Positions 1 through 14,148 of a stretch of DNA of 64,000 bases are shown one piece after another. The position numbers and the translations under genes were made by a program. The notes below the pieces were generated by a model. The model was not told the DNA's origin and did no database searches. It was given only the letters and a program-made list of their open reading frames with translations. The DNA lies in assembly GCA_910591455.2 (NCBI GenBank), contig OU342819.1, forward strand, positions 19,905,762-19,969,761, read 5' to 3'. Source of the stretch: Pholis gunnellus. Lineage: Eukaryota; Chordata; Actinopteri; Perciformes; Pholidae. How positions within the stretch are numbered: the stretch's first letter is position 1; the number at the start of each line of letters is the position of its first letter.

Positions 1-177
1 AGCCACCTGAGAAAGAAAGCGGTTTCTTAATCCTCAGTTTGTTCAGAAGTTTTTAATCTTGTTTTAAATGAGGCGAGGCTCCGGCGGCTGCAGCTCTCAG
101 CAGTACCGTGCATCCGTTTCTTTTTTCTAAGATGGCTTCGACTGCATATATTGCATATATCATGCATGTTGAAGTAC

Positions 178-3100
178 CTCTTGGCACAAGACATGGAGCA
201 GAACCTTTTGGTGCCTCTGAACTGGCTGGCGGGGGCAAAGTTTTTACAGTACTCACACTTCAGCACTGAGGGGGGAATAAAAACAGAGCAGATGGTAAAT
301 AAGTCACATCCAAACATTTCATTTATGTGAGTAAATATGTAGCACTGCGGTAACGTTGCATCAGAAAACAGAGAAACACACAGAACTGCATTTAAACAGC
401 TTCAGGGTTTAAGAGTGTCGTCGTGGTTTTCCGTGCCGCCTTCAGGTCAAACTCAGAGGTGGGAACTCAGAGCTTGAAGGTTGTAATTTAAAACCTTTGT
501 GCGTTCCCGTGACCCAGCTCGGACAAACGAGGGTCATTTTGTTGCACACACTGTGAAATCCTGTCCTCCGTGTTTTATTTTGAAAGGTTAAGGGGAGGCA
601 GTACAGGTGAACTAATAGATATCACCGTGAACCTTCCCCAGGTCAACACCAACATAAAACCTAAAAACGTATGTCCGTATCTTTAAACTACAAAATAATC
701 AGTGTATTTTAATGATTGTGAGAAGAGCGGTTTGTCTGTTACCTGTCGCTGTTGTAACCGTCTCTGATTGGTTCGTGTCCGGACTGTCGTTGGTTAAATC
801 CTCACCGGTCGAGTCCTTCACTGAACCACAAACCTGTCAATCAAACAAACACCGAGCAATAAGACAGAAGGCCGGTGACCAGCACACCAGAGTCACTCAC
901 GAGTCTGGAAACTATTTTGACAAACGATTCATCGTTTAAGTCGTTTTTCACGCATAAATGACAGACGATAAAATCATTTTTCAGGCTCTGAAATATGAAG
1001 ATTTCCTGTTTTATAGCACATTAAACTGAATATCTTTAGGGTTTGAACTGACAAAACACGACATTTAAAGACATCACCACAGACTCTGAGATGGACATTA
1101 TTCACTCATGAAGAGTAGATTAATCGATAATGAAAATAATTGCTAGCTGCGGTCCTTCTTGAAAGGAGCATTATGAACTACAGATCCCAGGCACTCACAG
1201 GGAAAGGCTCTGGCCCCTCCTGGATGACGAAGCCCTCTATGAGGTGCGTCAGGACGTTGGGTTTCACCACAGCTTGAGGGGGAGGAGCTCTCTCCCCCTG
1301 GCAGACCCCTCGGGACACTGTCAGCACGGGGGAGGGAGAGGAGGAGACGGGGGGAGGAGCACCAGAGCCTGGCGAGCGGAAAAGGGGGAGAAAATAGAGG
1401 AGCAGTAGAGTAAGTGAATATTTCGTTATAGATTCACGTTTATAAATCTTGCAAGATTTACTCGTTTCTGTGTCGTCACCTGCTTCGCTGGGATTGGTCG
1501 GCAGCGCTGAAGCGTGATCTCTGACTGGATGGAGCCGTGGGGGGGAGGGGCCATCCTCGTCATTGGCTGAAGTAGAGTCGGACTTTCTTTTTAGTGAGCC
1601 CGTCATCTGCTTTACCTAAAAAACAAAAACAATAAAGAAATTTATAAATATGATAATTACACAAGTCAGAAGCAATGGAGGCAAAATATCAATGGTGGAG
1701 TTATTTAAATCCCACTAACAACACAGTCTACGCTGTCGTGCCTTATTGATCTGCTGACCTGTGCTGTCTGACTTCCCGACGAGTCTCCGTTGGTGGTCAC
1801 AGCAGCTGATGCTCCCCTCTGCTCCTCCGTCACCAGGGGGAGGGAGAGGGAGGAGCGAGACATCGAGGAGGGAGGGGAGGAAACCGCGGGGGCCTGGGGG
1901 GAGGCCGGGATCGAAGCCAGGGGTCCGTTGCGACTCGGTCCGGAGCTTTGATTGGCCTGCGGATGCACCTGAGAGACCTGGGCCTCCTGTGGCGACTGAA
2001 GCGTCTTAAGCCCCGCCCCTCGGCCCACGACCCCGCCCTCCCTGGAAGCGATGGACGCCACCATGGTGAGCAGGCTGGACGAGCTGCCGAGGACGGCGGC
2101 GGCGGCGGCGGCTCCGTCGTGGCAGCAGCTGCCCCGGGCCAGAGCCAGAGCCTGGGTGTTTCCCAGCGTGCTCTGCCTCGCGCCCACGATCTGGACCGGG
2201 ATGTGCGGCGGCGGAGGCGGCGGCGGCTGGGCGGAGCTGCTGACGGGCGGCGGGGCGGGCAGGATGGGAGGCGGGTTCCTAGAGGGCAGCTGGAGCGGCA
2301 GGCGGAGCCCCTGCAGAGTCTTGGGTTGGATGGGGACGGGTCCGTGGCCCGATTTCTCGGCGCCGAGCGACGTCTTCTGCAGGGGCTGCACCACCAGCGT
2401 CTGGGCGCTCACCCCCGGTTTGATGGGATACCCGTGGGCCTGGGAGCCCGCGCTGGACGTCAGGACCAGAGTGTGCGCTGCTGTGGGCGCTGTGGTCCCT
2501 GCGGTGAGGGTCCGGGTTCCGTGAAGCAGGAGCTGGGAGAGAGGGATGGAGGAGGTGGAGGAGGAGGAGGAGGAGGAGGAGGAAGGGTGGGCTTTGAGGT
2601 TGGTGGGCTGAGGGTACGTGGGGATTTTGATGTGGGGCGGCTGGTGTTGAGGCTGGCTCGGCTTAAGGGGGAACTGGGAGTTTGATTGATGCGAGGGCGG
2701 GACTAAGGAGTAGGCAGCTGAGGAGACAGAAAAAAAACCTGCATCAACAGAACACAACATTGACATTATGAGCTGATATGCTGAACAAACACCAGCCTAC
2801 CGGAGTCACTCCTCTCTGGGGCTTCAGTCTTAACACCTTTGAGGCTGGACACACCTCGCATGGCTAGATTCTGCGCCTGGGAGGGAAAGAGCAAATATAA
2901 AAAGGGGATAAGAACCAGTGAGAGAAAACAGAAATGTTCTCCTCATATCGTTACCACAATACTTCCACGAACCTGGTCGTTATCCGATTGGCCGCTGGAG
3001 GAGGAATTTGGCGTCACTTCCTGTTTCTGTTGCTGAGCCTGCGGCTGCTGGGTGACGGTTGCGACGGCAGCAGCTGCCGTGTTGCCGGGCATGAAGATGA

Positions 3101-5155
3101 GCTGCGAGGAGATGGGGGCCCTCAGGGAGCGGTTGACCTGCAGGACGACGGGAACGTCCCGTCAGACACACAGGAAGTAAGACACCGGTGGACAACCGGT
3201 GTCAAGCTAAGTAACTGAGCTAACAGCTAGCGCTAACGGAGGCTGCATCTACACAAAACTGCTACAAAATGATGCATCATCAATCTTGCTTAATGAAGCT
3301 GCTACATCCTGTCGTGCTAAATACAGTTAAAAGTGATCCATGACTCACCCTCAGGTACATTTGTCCCTGCCCCCCCGCCGTCCCACTCAGCAGCACCGAT
3401 TGGCTGATTGTGGAGGTTGCCGGGCCGCCCATAGGACGGCTGCTGGTCGTAGATCCAGATGTTACGCTGGCCTGACAAACGATAAAGAGTAACTTATTTA
3501 ATGCATTACTTTAAAAAGGTTCAATCAGGACGACATGTTACAGTGAAACCAGGTTTAACTTGAGACCAAAAACGTATTTCTCGGGGATAAACTAACAAAA
3601 CCGTCATCTAAAAAGTTATTTATCAACCTGATCTTTGCCTTTTTCTACAGCAGACCACACGCTCAAGTGTAACGTTAAACGGAGATGATTTTAAAAAGAT
3701 TCATGAAGATACACGAGATGTTTAGAAGTAGAAGCGTCCGCAACCGCGACTTCTACCAGACGGCTGATACGTTCTCACAATGACACTCATAACTAAAACA
3801 TATTGACATTTAGAAATCAACTTATTATCTTCCAACCAAACAGGCTGACAAAGAAGACGATCGACGTTTCTCTGTTTGTGTGGATTATTCAGCTCGTTTG
3901 CCTAACACCAGGAAATAACACCAGGCCATACTGTCGCTCAGTCCAACTTCTTTTTCCCCAAATATAATAAAAATAATACATTTTTGTTCTGCATTCTCAC
4001 AAAGGTGCACGCAGGTTCTCATATAAAGTAGCTCAATGAACTGCACTCACTCAATCTAACGTGCACCGTTACGTCCTGCAAGTCCACGGTGAAATACTAG
4101 TTTTTAGCTACGTCCCCCCCCCCCACGCACACACACACACACACACACAGGTTTTCTTAGCTTGTGAGTGACAGAGAGCGGCCATGTTGGTGCACGAGTA
4201 CGTACAGACGTGGTGCTGGTGGTCTGAGAGGAGCCGCTGCTGGACGGACTTGACTGACGACTGGCAGCCAGAGTAGCCTGGCAGGAAGAAGAAGAAGAAG
4301 AAGAAGAAGAGTTTGCAGAGGCTGTCAAGACCTCTTTTTTGTGCATACTGTTGGCCGGATTTACAAGTATGTTGTCGTTTTATTTTGTCCTGCGATTCCC
4401 GAGTTATTGCATTACGTTTCTTATGTTCTTCTCTCATCCGTTCGGACTTTCTCTGGAATCATTTGTGAATCTCTGGTCTTATAAAAACGCCAGTCTGTGA
4501 CATTTATTGGGACGAAATGATAAATGACCCAGCATGCACACACACCTTTACCTGTTGCACGGCTGCCAGGTTCTGAAACTGCGCGTTGCTGATCTGCTGC
4601 TGCAGCATCAGCTGCTGGAAGTACTGAGCTGCATTCGGCTGCCTCTGTAACGCCTGCAGCGCCTGGACGGAGGAGAGAGGACGCAAATCAACAATCACGG
4701 GGCGGCAAAGCCAACGAAGAAAGAAGAAGGAGAAGAAGGAGAAGGCAGGACACGAGACAGAGAGGAAGCACGAAGGATGCGCTGAAGGATGATGACAGAG
4801 AACGGGAGATGGAGGAGAAGATGTCGGGACCCAACCAGATGAAGATGTGGCAGAGAAAGAGGAAGAGGAGCAGGAGAAAAAGAGACAGAAGAGAAACGAG
4901 GGCAGAGGAGGCGGAGAGGGATGCTGTAGAGCCTCCTGCCAGCTGCCTGATGTATGAGCAGAGGCTCGTACAGTAATAAGTTGAGAGATGAAAGCGGCTG
5001 GATTAGTGTGTGCAGCGCGACAGAGACAGATGGCCGCGCACGGCGACAGAAGCCTGGGAAATAACACAGAGCCTCCGTCAACCACAGCACGACTCGGCCT
5101 CTCTCTTCACCTCACAGTTCCAGACATGTTAAGAAAGGTGCTACATAAATAAAGC

Positions 5156-5198
<43 letters not shown>

Positions 5199-5677
5199 GA
5201 CCACTAGGGGCAAACTAATCTGTAGGTCTGCTTAGAGGTTATTTTGCCGATGAATAACTCTAAAGCTGTCAACATCACACAAAGTAAAAAAAGATATCAA
5301 TATAAAAAATATTTAAAAAATATTTTTATTATTTGATGTTGTGCACTTTGGGATTGAATACATTTCTTTTTTTTTTTTTAGGAAACACTAACTGCGTTCC
5401 TAATAAATAATATTTGTTTCAGCCAAAACTCAAAAGGATTCATAACAGATGATTTTGAAACATGCATTTTTAAGTCTGTTGTCGAGAGAAAAAAAAGCAT
5501 CAATGTTGACAGAGTGACAGCTTGTAAACTGTCAACACACACACACACACCTACCTGCACCGCCTGTCTTTCATACAGAGACATGGAGTTCATTGGAGAG
5601 GGGCGGGAGCTCGTTCCAGAAGCAGCGCTCCCATTGGTCGAGGCCCCCTGCTGGTTCTGCTCTCCATCCGTCTCCAT
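178..5677 (-). CDS. phc1: Polyhomeotic-like protein 1, PRC1 subunit (3' end off window)
   Basis: Eleven coding exons were joined by GT-AG borders with matching phase: 5555-5677 (ATG), 4552-4662, 4206-4277, 3349-3471, 2973-3137, 2801-2876, 1759-2717, 1480-1615, 1199-1368, 743-833 and 178-265. They give about 704 residues. PHC proteins are subunits of Polycomb repressive complex 1 in the nucleus and hold silenced chromatin together by SAM polymerisation. Seen here: an N-terminus starting METDGEQNQQ; a conserved MSLYERQAVQALQALQRQPN block at about residues 33-52; a long Ser/Pro/Gln-rich linker with poly-Ser, poly-Pro and poly-Ala runs (exon 1759-2717); MTGSLKRK; the HD1 motif around LTHLIEGFVIQEG; and an FCS zinc finger from CEYCKNF to RFCSMSCAKR. 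The N-terminus and the PPHIPVQIVGARQ block fit PHC1 better than PHC2 or PHC3 (from memory of the family). Exon 743-833 is divergent and is supported mainly by splice sites and phase. The SAM domain must lie left of position 1. A possible next acceptor sits at positions 7-8. Confidence 0.93.
4267..4312 (-). repeat. TTC repeat forming the acceptor tract of a phc1 exon
   Basis: A run of TTC triplets (minus strand) lies directly before the CCTGCCAG acceptor of the exon ending at 4277, so it serves as its polypyrimidine tract. Confidence 0.7.
5141..5202 (+). repeat. Retroposon-like tail with ATT microsatellite
   Basis: GTGCTACATAAATAAAGCTT is followed by about 13 ATT units. This resembles the 3' tail of many fish SINE/LINE copies (established type, family not identified). 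It lies in a phc1 intron. Confidence 0.5.
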
Positions 5678-5682
5678 GGCTG
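5678..5682 (-). other. phc1: 5' UTR end of phc1 exon 2
   Basis: The start-codon exon begins after a CTCCTCAG acceptor, five bases before the ATG. The context is GCCATGG, a strong Kozak match, which supports this start. Confidence 0.7.
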
Positions 5683-5710
5683 CTGAGGAGACAGAGAAGC
5701 ATCCATCAGT

Positions 5711-5849
<139 letters not shown>

Positions 5850-6693
5850 TGAAAAACCAGCCGTCACTTTTGGTGACATGCGGCGTTCCTCTGTGAGGAG
5901 AGACGCTGTAAGAGCGACTCGATATTTCACTGACTGACGCTCTCACTGATGTGTTCTTCTGACACGACCAACATCTTTAAATGAGTCCATTGTTTCTGCA
6001 TCACATCACAATAATTCAGTGTTCTCTTCTAAACATGGAGGCTGGACACTGAACACAGTAAATCCTGATTCTTAATAAAAACACGGTTAACAGTTAACAG
6101 CATAACTGACTAAGTAATGAATGAAATGGTTTTTTTCGATGAAGATTTGTTTGTTTGTCGTATAAATAAATGCACTGATGACCCAGGAGAATACAAACAT
6201 CTCTTAAATGTGTGACTTATAAACATTTCACTGTAGAACACACCTCAGTGCTCTGCAGACACCTGACACCTTTTCTACCTCAGACACATATTTTACATTT
6301 ATTTACAGCCGATATAAACATTGATGTATTTTTTAATCTGTAGTTTTTAAAACTGCACACGAGCTCACTACAGCAGATATCAGAGCACGATTTAAAAACA
6401 CGAGTCTGTAGAGCAAATATAAATATCATTAAAAAACACACAAATGTGCACATTTATTACCCAATATTTATTCTCTTTGACCTGTAATTTATTGTTCCTT
6501 ACAAAATCAGCACTGGCCTAAAAATACATATTTGATATTTGCTCTGTTCATCTTTCATAAACTTTTTATTTATTAATTTTTTAAATATATTTATTGTTGG
6601 TTTTCTTCTTCCTTGTTGAACATCTGGATGTATTGTGGGCCTTTTTGGTGTATCCATTTAACCCCTGAAGCATCTTTATTACCCATACACCTC

Positions 6694-6848
<155 letters not shown>

Positions 6849-7029
6849 CCCAGCATAAATAGAAAGAGGCTTCCTCTTTTCCTCTTTTAGCTGCACGCAT
6901 CAGCTGAGGACACAGAGCTGGTGTTAGCTGTAGCGACCATCACCCTCCATGTTTCACCGGAGGCTACTCCTCCTAGCATCCCGTTAGCCTGCCGCTGCTG
7001 TCTGGTGTCTTTAACGGCTCCGTGCTTAC

Positions 7030-7430
7030 CGTCACCGGTCCGGGGTTTCTCCGCCTCCTCCTCCTGCACCGGCTGCCCGCTGCTGAACGGCTCCGGGCGG
7101 CTCGACGGGCTCCGGAGCTCCGTGCTTGTTGCGTCTTTTCTTCTGCTTTGGCCGCAGCAGCAGCAGCAGCAGCACGGCTTTTACTGTTTTGCATAAATTT
7201 GCAGCTGATGGTGTTTGTTGGAGGGCAACGCCTCCTTTTTTTTTTTCTTCTTCGCTGCTCTGCCTTTTCCGGCGCGACGGGATGACGGAGCAGCAGGAAC
7301 CGAGAGAGAAGGGGGTCCACCCAGGACCGGGACCGGGACCGGGACCTTCTGGGACTCCGTGCAGGACTTCAGAGCCCCTTCTCCTCCTAATATGCACATT
7401 TGTATTTATTTTTTTACTTTTATTTTGATG
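7030..7430 (-). promoter_or_regulatory. phc1: phc1 non-coding exon 1 and GC-rich promoter
   Basis: On the minus strand a strong splice donor (GACG then GTAAGC) lies at 7029/7030, about 1.35 kb upstream of the start-codon exon. The exon before it has no open start in frame and is read as 5' UTR. The stretch is GC-rich against AT-rich DNA further right. It holds a CAG/CTG run near 7156-7174 and four CCGGGA-like hexamers near 7324-7346. The transcription start itself cannot be placed. Confidence 0.6.
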
Positions 7431-7439
7431 TAGTTATGG

Positions 7440-8320
7440 ACCAAGATGAGCCTACACACATTACATATTAACATTACATATTAATTCAATAAAATACGTT
7501 TATATACATTTAAATCAACTAAATAAAAAAAGATCTACAAAACACTATAATAATACCTCATCTATACTGTTGATTGATATCAACAATATAATAATAAAGT
7601 GTAATCATTGGAAATCATCCATCATTTAGTTTTACAGCCATTCATTTCCTGAGTTTAGAGCACCACAACAATTATATGTTTTAATGCCAACATTTGCCCT
7701 TAAATCTTAATTTGTCATAACGTTTATGGTTCTTACGGTATTTTCTTGTTAATATGAACTTTGCTACTTTGTTGTTGTATTTATTTACTGTTAAAATGTT
7801 TGTTTGGTCTGTTTTTGTTTGGTCCGTATGTTTAACTGTTTGTATTACTGTGTGCACAAGGATGTTTACATGTGTTTCAAACCGCACATATTTGTCGGTA
7901 TTTAAGTATTTGGTTGAGAACATCTCAATATCACATCATACTTTGTCAGAGATTTAAAATTAAATAAACATTCCTGGAGTGGATTTGTGTATTTTCATTA
8001 TGCGGCGACAGGACCTCCGATGTCTCAGAAATACTGCAGCTTGTAAAGGTGAACTCCTGCAGTTTCACTCAATCTGTGTGAGATTATAACATTCAATGCT
8101 GCAGTGGAGAAGATACAGATATTATGATTTAAAGTTCAGCATCTTAAACGTCTTAGAGTTGTGATGATTTGGGTTTTACTTAATAAAACAATCTTCCTCC
8201 GGCTGTTTAGTTCTGACGAGGACACTCATAGTGTGTTTACTCACCGTAAATAAACCCAAAAGTCACTCGTGAAATCCCAGAAAGAGAGAAAAAAAAGATC
8301 TTCACATACACATTCACACC
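7440..8320. other. AT-rich spacer upstream of phc1
   Basis: AT-rich DNA with many short TAAAT/TTTGT runs. No exon, RNA gene or clear repeat family is seen. Confidence 0.5.
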
Positions 8321-8343
8321 ATGTGTGGTGACATGATGACTAT

Positions 8344-11300
8344 TTTATTTAACAACATTATATCTGCTATGTACAATACAAACACAGGTGAAACAGAAAC
8401 AGTTGGGAAGCGTGGCACAGAGAGACATATTCACACTGAAGCCACAGTGTTACCAGCTCATCACATTACACAAACCAAAGCTGCGGTTAATCACCCAAAA
8501 ACTCACGAGCAGAGTCGCGTGAGCACATCCTGAAGGTAACAGTCTCATCTCAGGCACCCGCTGCCACTGAAACAGCAACGCGCACAGACGACGGTTGTTT
8601 GAGTGTAAAAGCGCTCCAGTGGCACACAGAATAACAGTCTGTGAGCTGCAGAGAGGCACAAACAGCAGACTTACAGTACGTGATAATCAAACATTTATTC
8701 ACACAACTGCACCACACGGATCAGGAGAGCAAACCAATGACACACAAACAAAACGATCAGCCAAAGCGTGTTGATTGTGAGACAAGCCTGACACTAAACG
8801 GTTCATTTCAGAGCCGGGTTTGAATGCAGAAGTTTGTATTTGTTTCAGATTTAATCAGCAGCCACATTCGGCTAAAGAAGAAGTGGTTTGAAGTGAAAAG
8901 ACGCCGACTTCGGGGTTCACTCCTCGGTTCTTCACGCTGTTTAAAAACCTGAAATAAATCAACTACTGACACCAGCTCTGAGTGTAATCCCATCAGGCAC
9001 ACAGATAAACGTACACGGCTGTGAGTGAGTGATGAGAAAGACGTGGAAATGAAAAGAGAGGAGACAGAAGTGTCAGTCAGTGATCTTGTTCACACAGAAA
9101 AAAACAGCTAAAAATGTAAAGAGATATTCCCCTAAATGTCCCGCCGTCTGCACAACAAACACATGCACCCCAAAGGGAAAATAATCTGAACACACACACA
9201 CACACGTGTGACCATGCAGGTCAACATATAAATAGTCATCTTTTTCTTATAAATACATATTTACAAATGAATACTCTTCTATATCTTTGTGTGCATTAAG
9301 TAGACGGCTGTGGTTTGGAGCAGCGTGGGTCCACGTGTGTTAGGTTCAAATGCTTTCACGTACGTTTGTGATTCGCTGAATTCACTTTGTCTTTGAGCGT
9401 GCGTTCACACCAAACAGGTTTACAGTTCAAAGACAATCATTGTCACCAGATCTCAAACCAAACAAGTCTGAAGTGTGTAAGATGCATTTGTAATCTCTGA
9501 TTCACTCGTTACTGGGCAAGTTTTTGACAAATCTTATCTTATATTGTCCACGAGGCAGAGCTCTGACAAATATCTTCCCAAAAAATAAATAAAGCGTGAA
9601 TAAATAAACATGTGCAGCATGAGTTACTGTTGTTTTAAAAAGCTATTTTCACAGCTACAGTCACTACAGAATATAGAAAATATACTTTGTGTCATACACT
9701 TACACACCAAACAAACACACTGTACGTAACGCAATGTTGGCGACGCGTGAGTATGTAAATGTTGACAACGCGGCTGACTGTTGAGAGAAAGCGTCACGAC
9801 GTAGAGAACGTCCGGACCGACACGTAAAGACAGAAACGCACCGGAAGCCTCCGATTTACTCACAAACAGTTAACGAAGCTCATTTCTCAAAATAATGAGA
9901 AATGTTCTCCATGTTTTGACTGAATAATAATAATCACGTAGTATCTTAAAATAGTGAAAAACATTCTCAATATTTTGATTATTCTCGTTATTTGTAGATA
10001 GCATCACAATACCTCACAGGATTAATGTGTAAATATGTATTTCCATGTTGGGATGTATGATTAATAATATGTTACTCACTATAAAGATTAAACTTAAATA
10101 GTTGCGTTCGGTGCGTTTGGGCTTTAAATGTTTGAATTCTTCATGTAGGATCACAACAACACGTCACGTCAGCGTTCAGAAACACACGGAACAAGTTAAG
10201 CACATCTGAGAGTTTGACACCAAAATGCATTTTTCCGTTTCAAGAACAATAAATTTAATCATTTTGACTTGAAGGCAGAATTGTGATTCTTGCCAAAGAT
10301 CAACTCTGATTTTGAATAATATTTTAAAAGCTAAACTAAACTTCCATCTGTTAAATTCAAGGTGCCTCCGATTGATTTGATGAAGCTACCGTGACGTAAT
10401 ATTGTGCTGCCAGTCATTTCATTCAAAGGAGGATTTCTCCTTTTGGAATGACGCGTTTTGATTTAACGAACTAAACGATTATCTCATATTATCATGAGGT
10501 CAACACAACGTCGGCCATTTCTCCCCGTAAATATAAATCAGCCACATTAGTTATTCTAATCAAACGACAGGAATTGTTCAAGTTGGTCCTCCATTAAAGT
10601 GTTGTGTATACAGTATTAGCACTTCCCCTTTAGCGTCTTCTTTTCATCGTCAGCTCCTACAGTGTTCAGGCTGCAGTTTCTTCATCGATTGCACATTTTA
10701 TAAGACTCTACTCTAACAACAGCCGGGCCAGACGTACGCGCAGTATCTCAGGTAAATACAGTTTAGTGATTGTGGCTCGAATGCTCGTTTTGCTGCTTGT
10801 TAACAAAGTGCATCTAAATAGAGAGACATGAGCAGCACCACAGCAGGTAGAGCTCACTGCAGACTCTTTCCATCACTCGGGACTGGAAAGCGTTATGTTT
10901 CTTAACTAGCTTTAGTGTATTATAATTATATACTTTATACAAAAATCCATTTCTAAGGTAATAAATACTTATCTTTTCATCAACAAAATAAAATGTATAT
11001 TGCACGTTACCCTACTGTAATCTACATTAAAACAACTCAGACATGTGTTTGTCCACAGGTCACCGTCACAGTCATGCGTTTTCCATCATTGTTCCAAAAC
11101 AGTAAAGCAATATTAAGGTTCAACAACGTCTTTTGGCCTCTATATATTTACCCATTCATTAATCAGAATATAAATTCAACCAATGACGAGTTCATGATTT
11201 TTTTTTTTAACAAACTTCTCTAATAAACATCAATTTAAACATAAATAATGGAATAAATGTTGAACTGGACTTCATCAACTGATAATCCAACAACACGCAG

Positions 11301-12063
11301 GAAACAGAAGAAGAAACTCGAGACTCCGGCTGCTCATCTTCTCGCCCTGAATTTAACAACCAGAGGAAACATTAGAGGCGACCTGTGTTCACCGAGAGGT
11401 CAGAACTTTGGCATTGCTAAAAAAAAGAAAAGCTCGTACAGCTGAAGGCGGAGCGAACATTTTAAGAATCCCTTTTCTTAGACCTGTGATTCGAGAACAC
11501 TTTCCGAAAAAAACCACCAAGAATGATAGTTAAACATCACTAGATGGAACTACAAAGTTATATTGCACTAAAAATACTCACTAACACGCCCGTCTAAACT
11601 TTAACAACAGGAACACGAGAATTTGCAACGTCCCAATCCGTGTCTGGAAACACCTGCACAAAGGCGTGCGTCCTTGTCAGCACACTCTGCCTCTAGTCTG
11701 CAGCGATGGAGCTTTTACCTGAACCCGGTAGTAGCAGTGCTCCTTTAACACAGCCTGTGTTGGACAAAAGCGTCGCCATGACTAGACACACAGCTGTCTT
11801 GAAAAAGACTCACCCTTTGAATGAATGTAGCTTAATTCCTAGGAAAGTACAGTAGGTTAAATCTGTAGTGGTGTGCAGTGACGGGAGGGAGGATTTAAAA
11901 GAAGGAGGAAAAAGTCTAAAGAGGAACCGCGAAAGCAGAAAGCATGACGTTTTAAAGGTCAAAGCCTATAAGCTGATGATGCTGTTGTTCTCGGTATAGT
12001 TTGTATTAAAATCTCTGTGGTTCCTCCTTCTGTTAAAACCCCCTCCACCCATTAAAACTCAAT
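8344..12063 (-). other. slc2a3: Probable slc2a3 3' UTR and downstream spacer
   Basis: No coding exon is seen after the slc2a3 stop. The first minus-strand AATAAA signals I find are near 8694-8699 and 8344-8349, which would imply a 3' UTR of about 3.4-3.7 kb. This is inference; a nearer variant signal is possible. Confidence 0.35.
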
Positions 12064-12495
12064 CTACAGCTGCTCTACACTCTCCTGCGCCGTTGAGTTT
12101 GCTTTATCCTCAAGAGGCGTGCTTTCAGAGGCGGGAGGCTGAGCTGCCGGCGCCGCCGCCGCCTCCACCAACGGGACCTTCTCCTTCACCGGAGAGGCGG
12201 GGAGCGTTGTGGCGGTGCTGGCGCTGGCGGGAGGGTCCTCCACGGACGAGGAGTTGGGAGGCGGGCTGCCGAAGCTGCGGGCGATCTCGTCGAAGGTCTT
12301 GCCCCTCGTCTCCGGGACTTTGATGAAGGTGAAGATGAAAAAGAGGATGAGGAAGGCCGTGAAGATGAGGAAGACCCAGGGCCCTAACCAATCCTGAGAG
12401 AAGAAGGAGAGAAGAGAGGAGTCAGAGATTTACAGAAACACTTGATTTTACTTCTGACGTCACAATCAAATATGATCTTTAATAAATGATCCGTG

Positions 12496-12539
<44 letters not shown>

Positions 12540-14084
12540 CGTGTATCTATCTTGTGTATATATAATATAAAAGAGAAGGAAAAAGTCAAAGACAACAGCA
12601 AAGGAAAGACAGAAGGAAATAAATCTAATCTGATGATCTAATTAAAAGACTTTATAGAGCAAAAAAAGGTACAAAATCAACCCAAAACAACAGTAGAATA
12701 CAACAAAAACCTTCATAACAGAAGAAGACAAAGACAGATGAAAGAACAGACGTCCTAACTGAACCCAAAGCAGGACTCACCACTAGTTTGGGGAAGCTCA
12801 TTCCAACCAGGAAGTTGGCCGTCCAGTTGCAGCAGCCGGCCACAGCCATGGCGGCGGGGCGGGGCCCCTGGGAGAACAGCTCGGCTACAATGAACCACGG
12901 GATGGGACCGGGGCCCATCTCAAACATGGCCACGAACATCATGACGGCGACGATGGCCATGTAGCTCATAACGGGAATGTCCTTCTGCTCAGACAGAGAG
13001 AGGAAGAGGAAGACAAGAAAATATTTAAATCTAGTGAAGACACAGTTCTTACTGAATTTAAAGGTTGTTCATAACACTTTCTCTAAATCTTCCTCCATGG
13101 TCAACTACACGGGCCTCGTTGTCGACCCGATCCCTCTTCCAGCACTGAAAACTCACCAGCAGGAGGGAGACGGTCATGAGCACAGCGCTGATCGACATTC
13201 CACCCAATCCCACGAGGTGCAGCGTCCTTCGTCCCGCCTTCTCCACCAGGAAGAGCTGCAGGACAAGACACAAGAGGGGGGGGGGGTGAGCCGCTGAACG
13301 AAGCGCAAAAACAAACAAACAACACAAGCAGGGAGAAAGACAAACACGCTGGTGTCACTCACAGAAACCACGGTGAAGACCACGTTGACCACGCCGGCTC
13401 CGATGGTGGCGTAGATGGGCTGCTTCACGCCGGCTGACTCAAAGATGCCCGTCGAGTAGTAGAACACCTGAGGAGAGGATGGAGGAAATACACGTTTTAG
13501 AGTTTTGTGTTATTTTCTCCAGCTTTCATGTACCTGATTTTTCATAGATTCTAAGCCACGCTAAAGACAATTATTATTCACATGTTTAGGTATTTATCGT
13601 AATTCCTATTCAGAGCCAACTTAAAGAAGGTCCGATCATGTAAACATGTTCAATCTACCAAAACACAATCGACCCCTGACTCCAGAAACAAGAAACTGAC
13701 TCTTCAAAGTCTGACTGCAGTAAAAGTAAAGGAAGTGACGGTCCTCATCATGCAGAATTGCTCATTTCAGAATACTGTATATAATATTATTGGACTATAA
13801 TTATTGATGCATTAATGTGTTCAGCACTTTACTGTTGCAGCTGGTAAAGGTTAAGCTGATTTAAATTACTCAAGATACGTATAGTGGAGTAGATGTATAA
13901 CAAAAGATGGAAATACTCAAGTAAGTACCTCAAAATTAGTATATAAGTATAGCACTTAAGTAAATGTTTAGTTACTTTCTACCATTGTTTAAATGAATGC
14001 TTTAACTGTAATGTGTACTGTATGTATGCGTATGTGTTGACCAGAGAAACGAGTAGATGTTGACAGAGTGTATAAGTGTGTATT

Positions 14085-14148
<64 letters not shown>

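Noticed and set aside
27..177. Continuation of the FCS finger frame into MHDICNICSRSH
   Set aside because: Sequence after the GTACTT donor at 177 departs from the PHC family and reaches a stop; read as intron.
1948..2685. 245-codon plus-strand frame opposite the large phc1 exon
   Set aside because: Shadow of a GC-rich coding exon; the minus strand fits PHC1 with splice phases.
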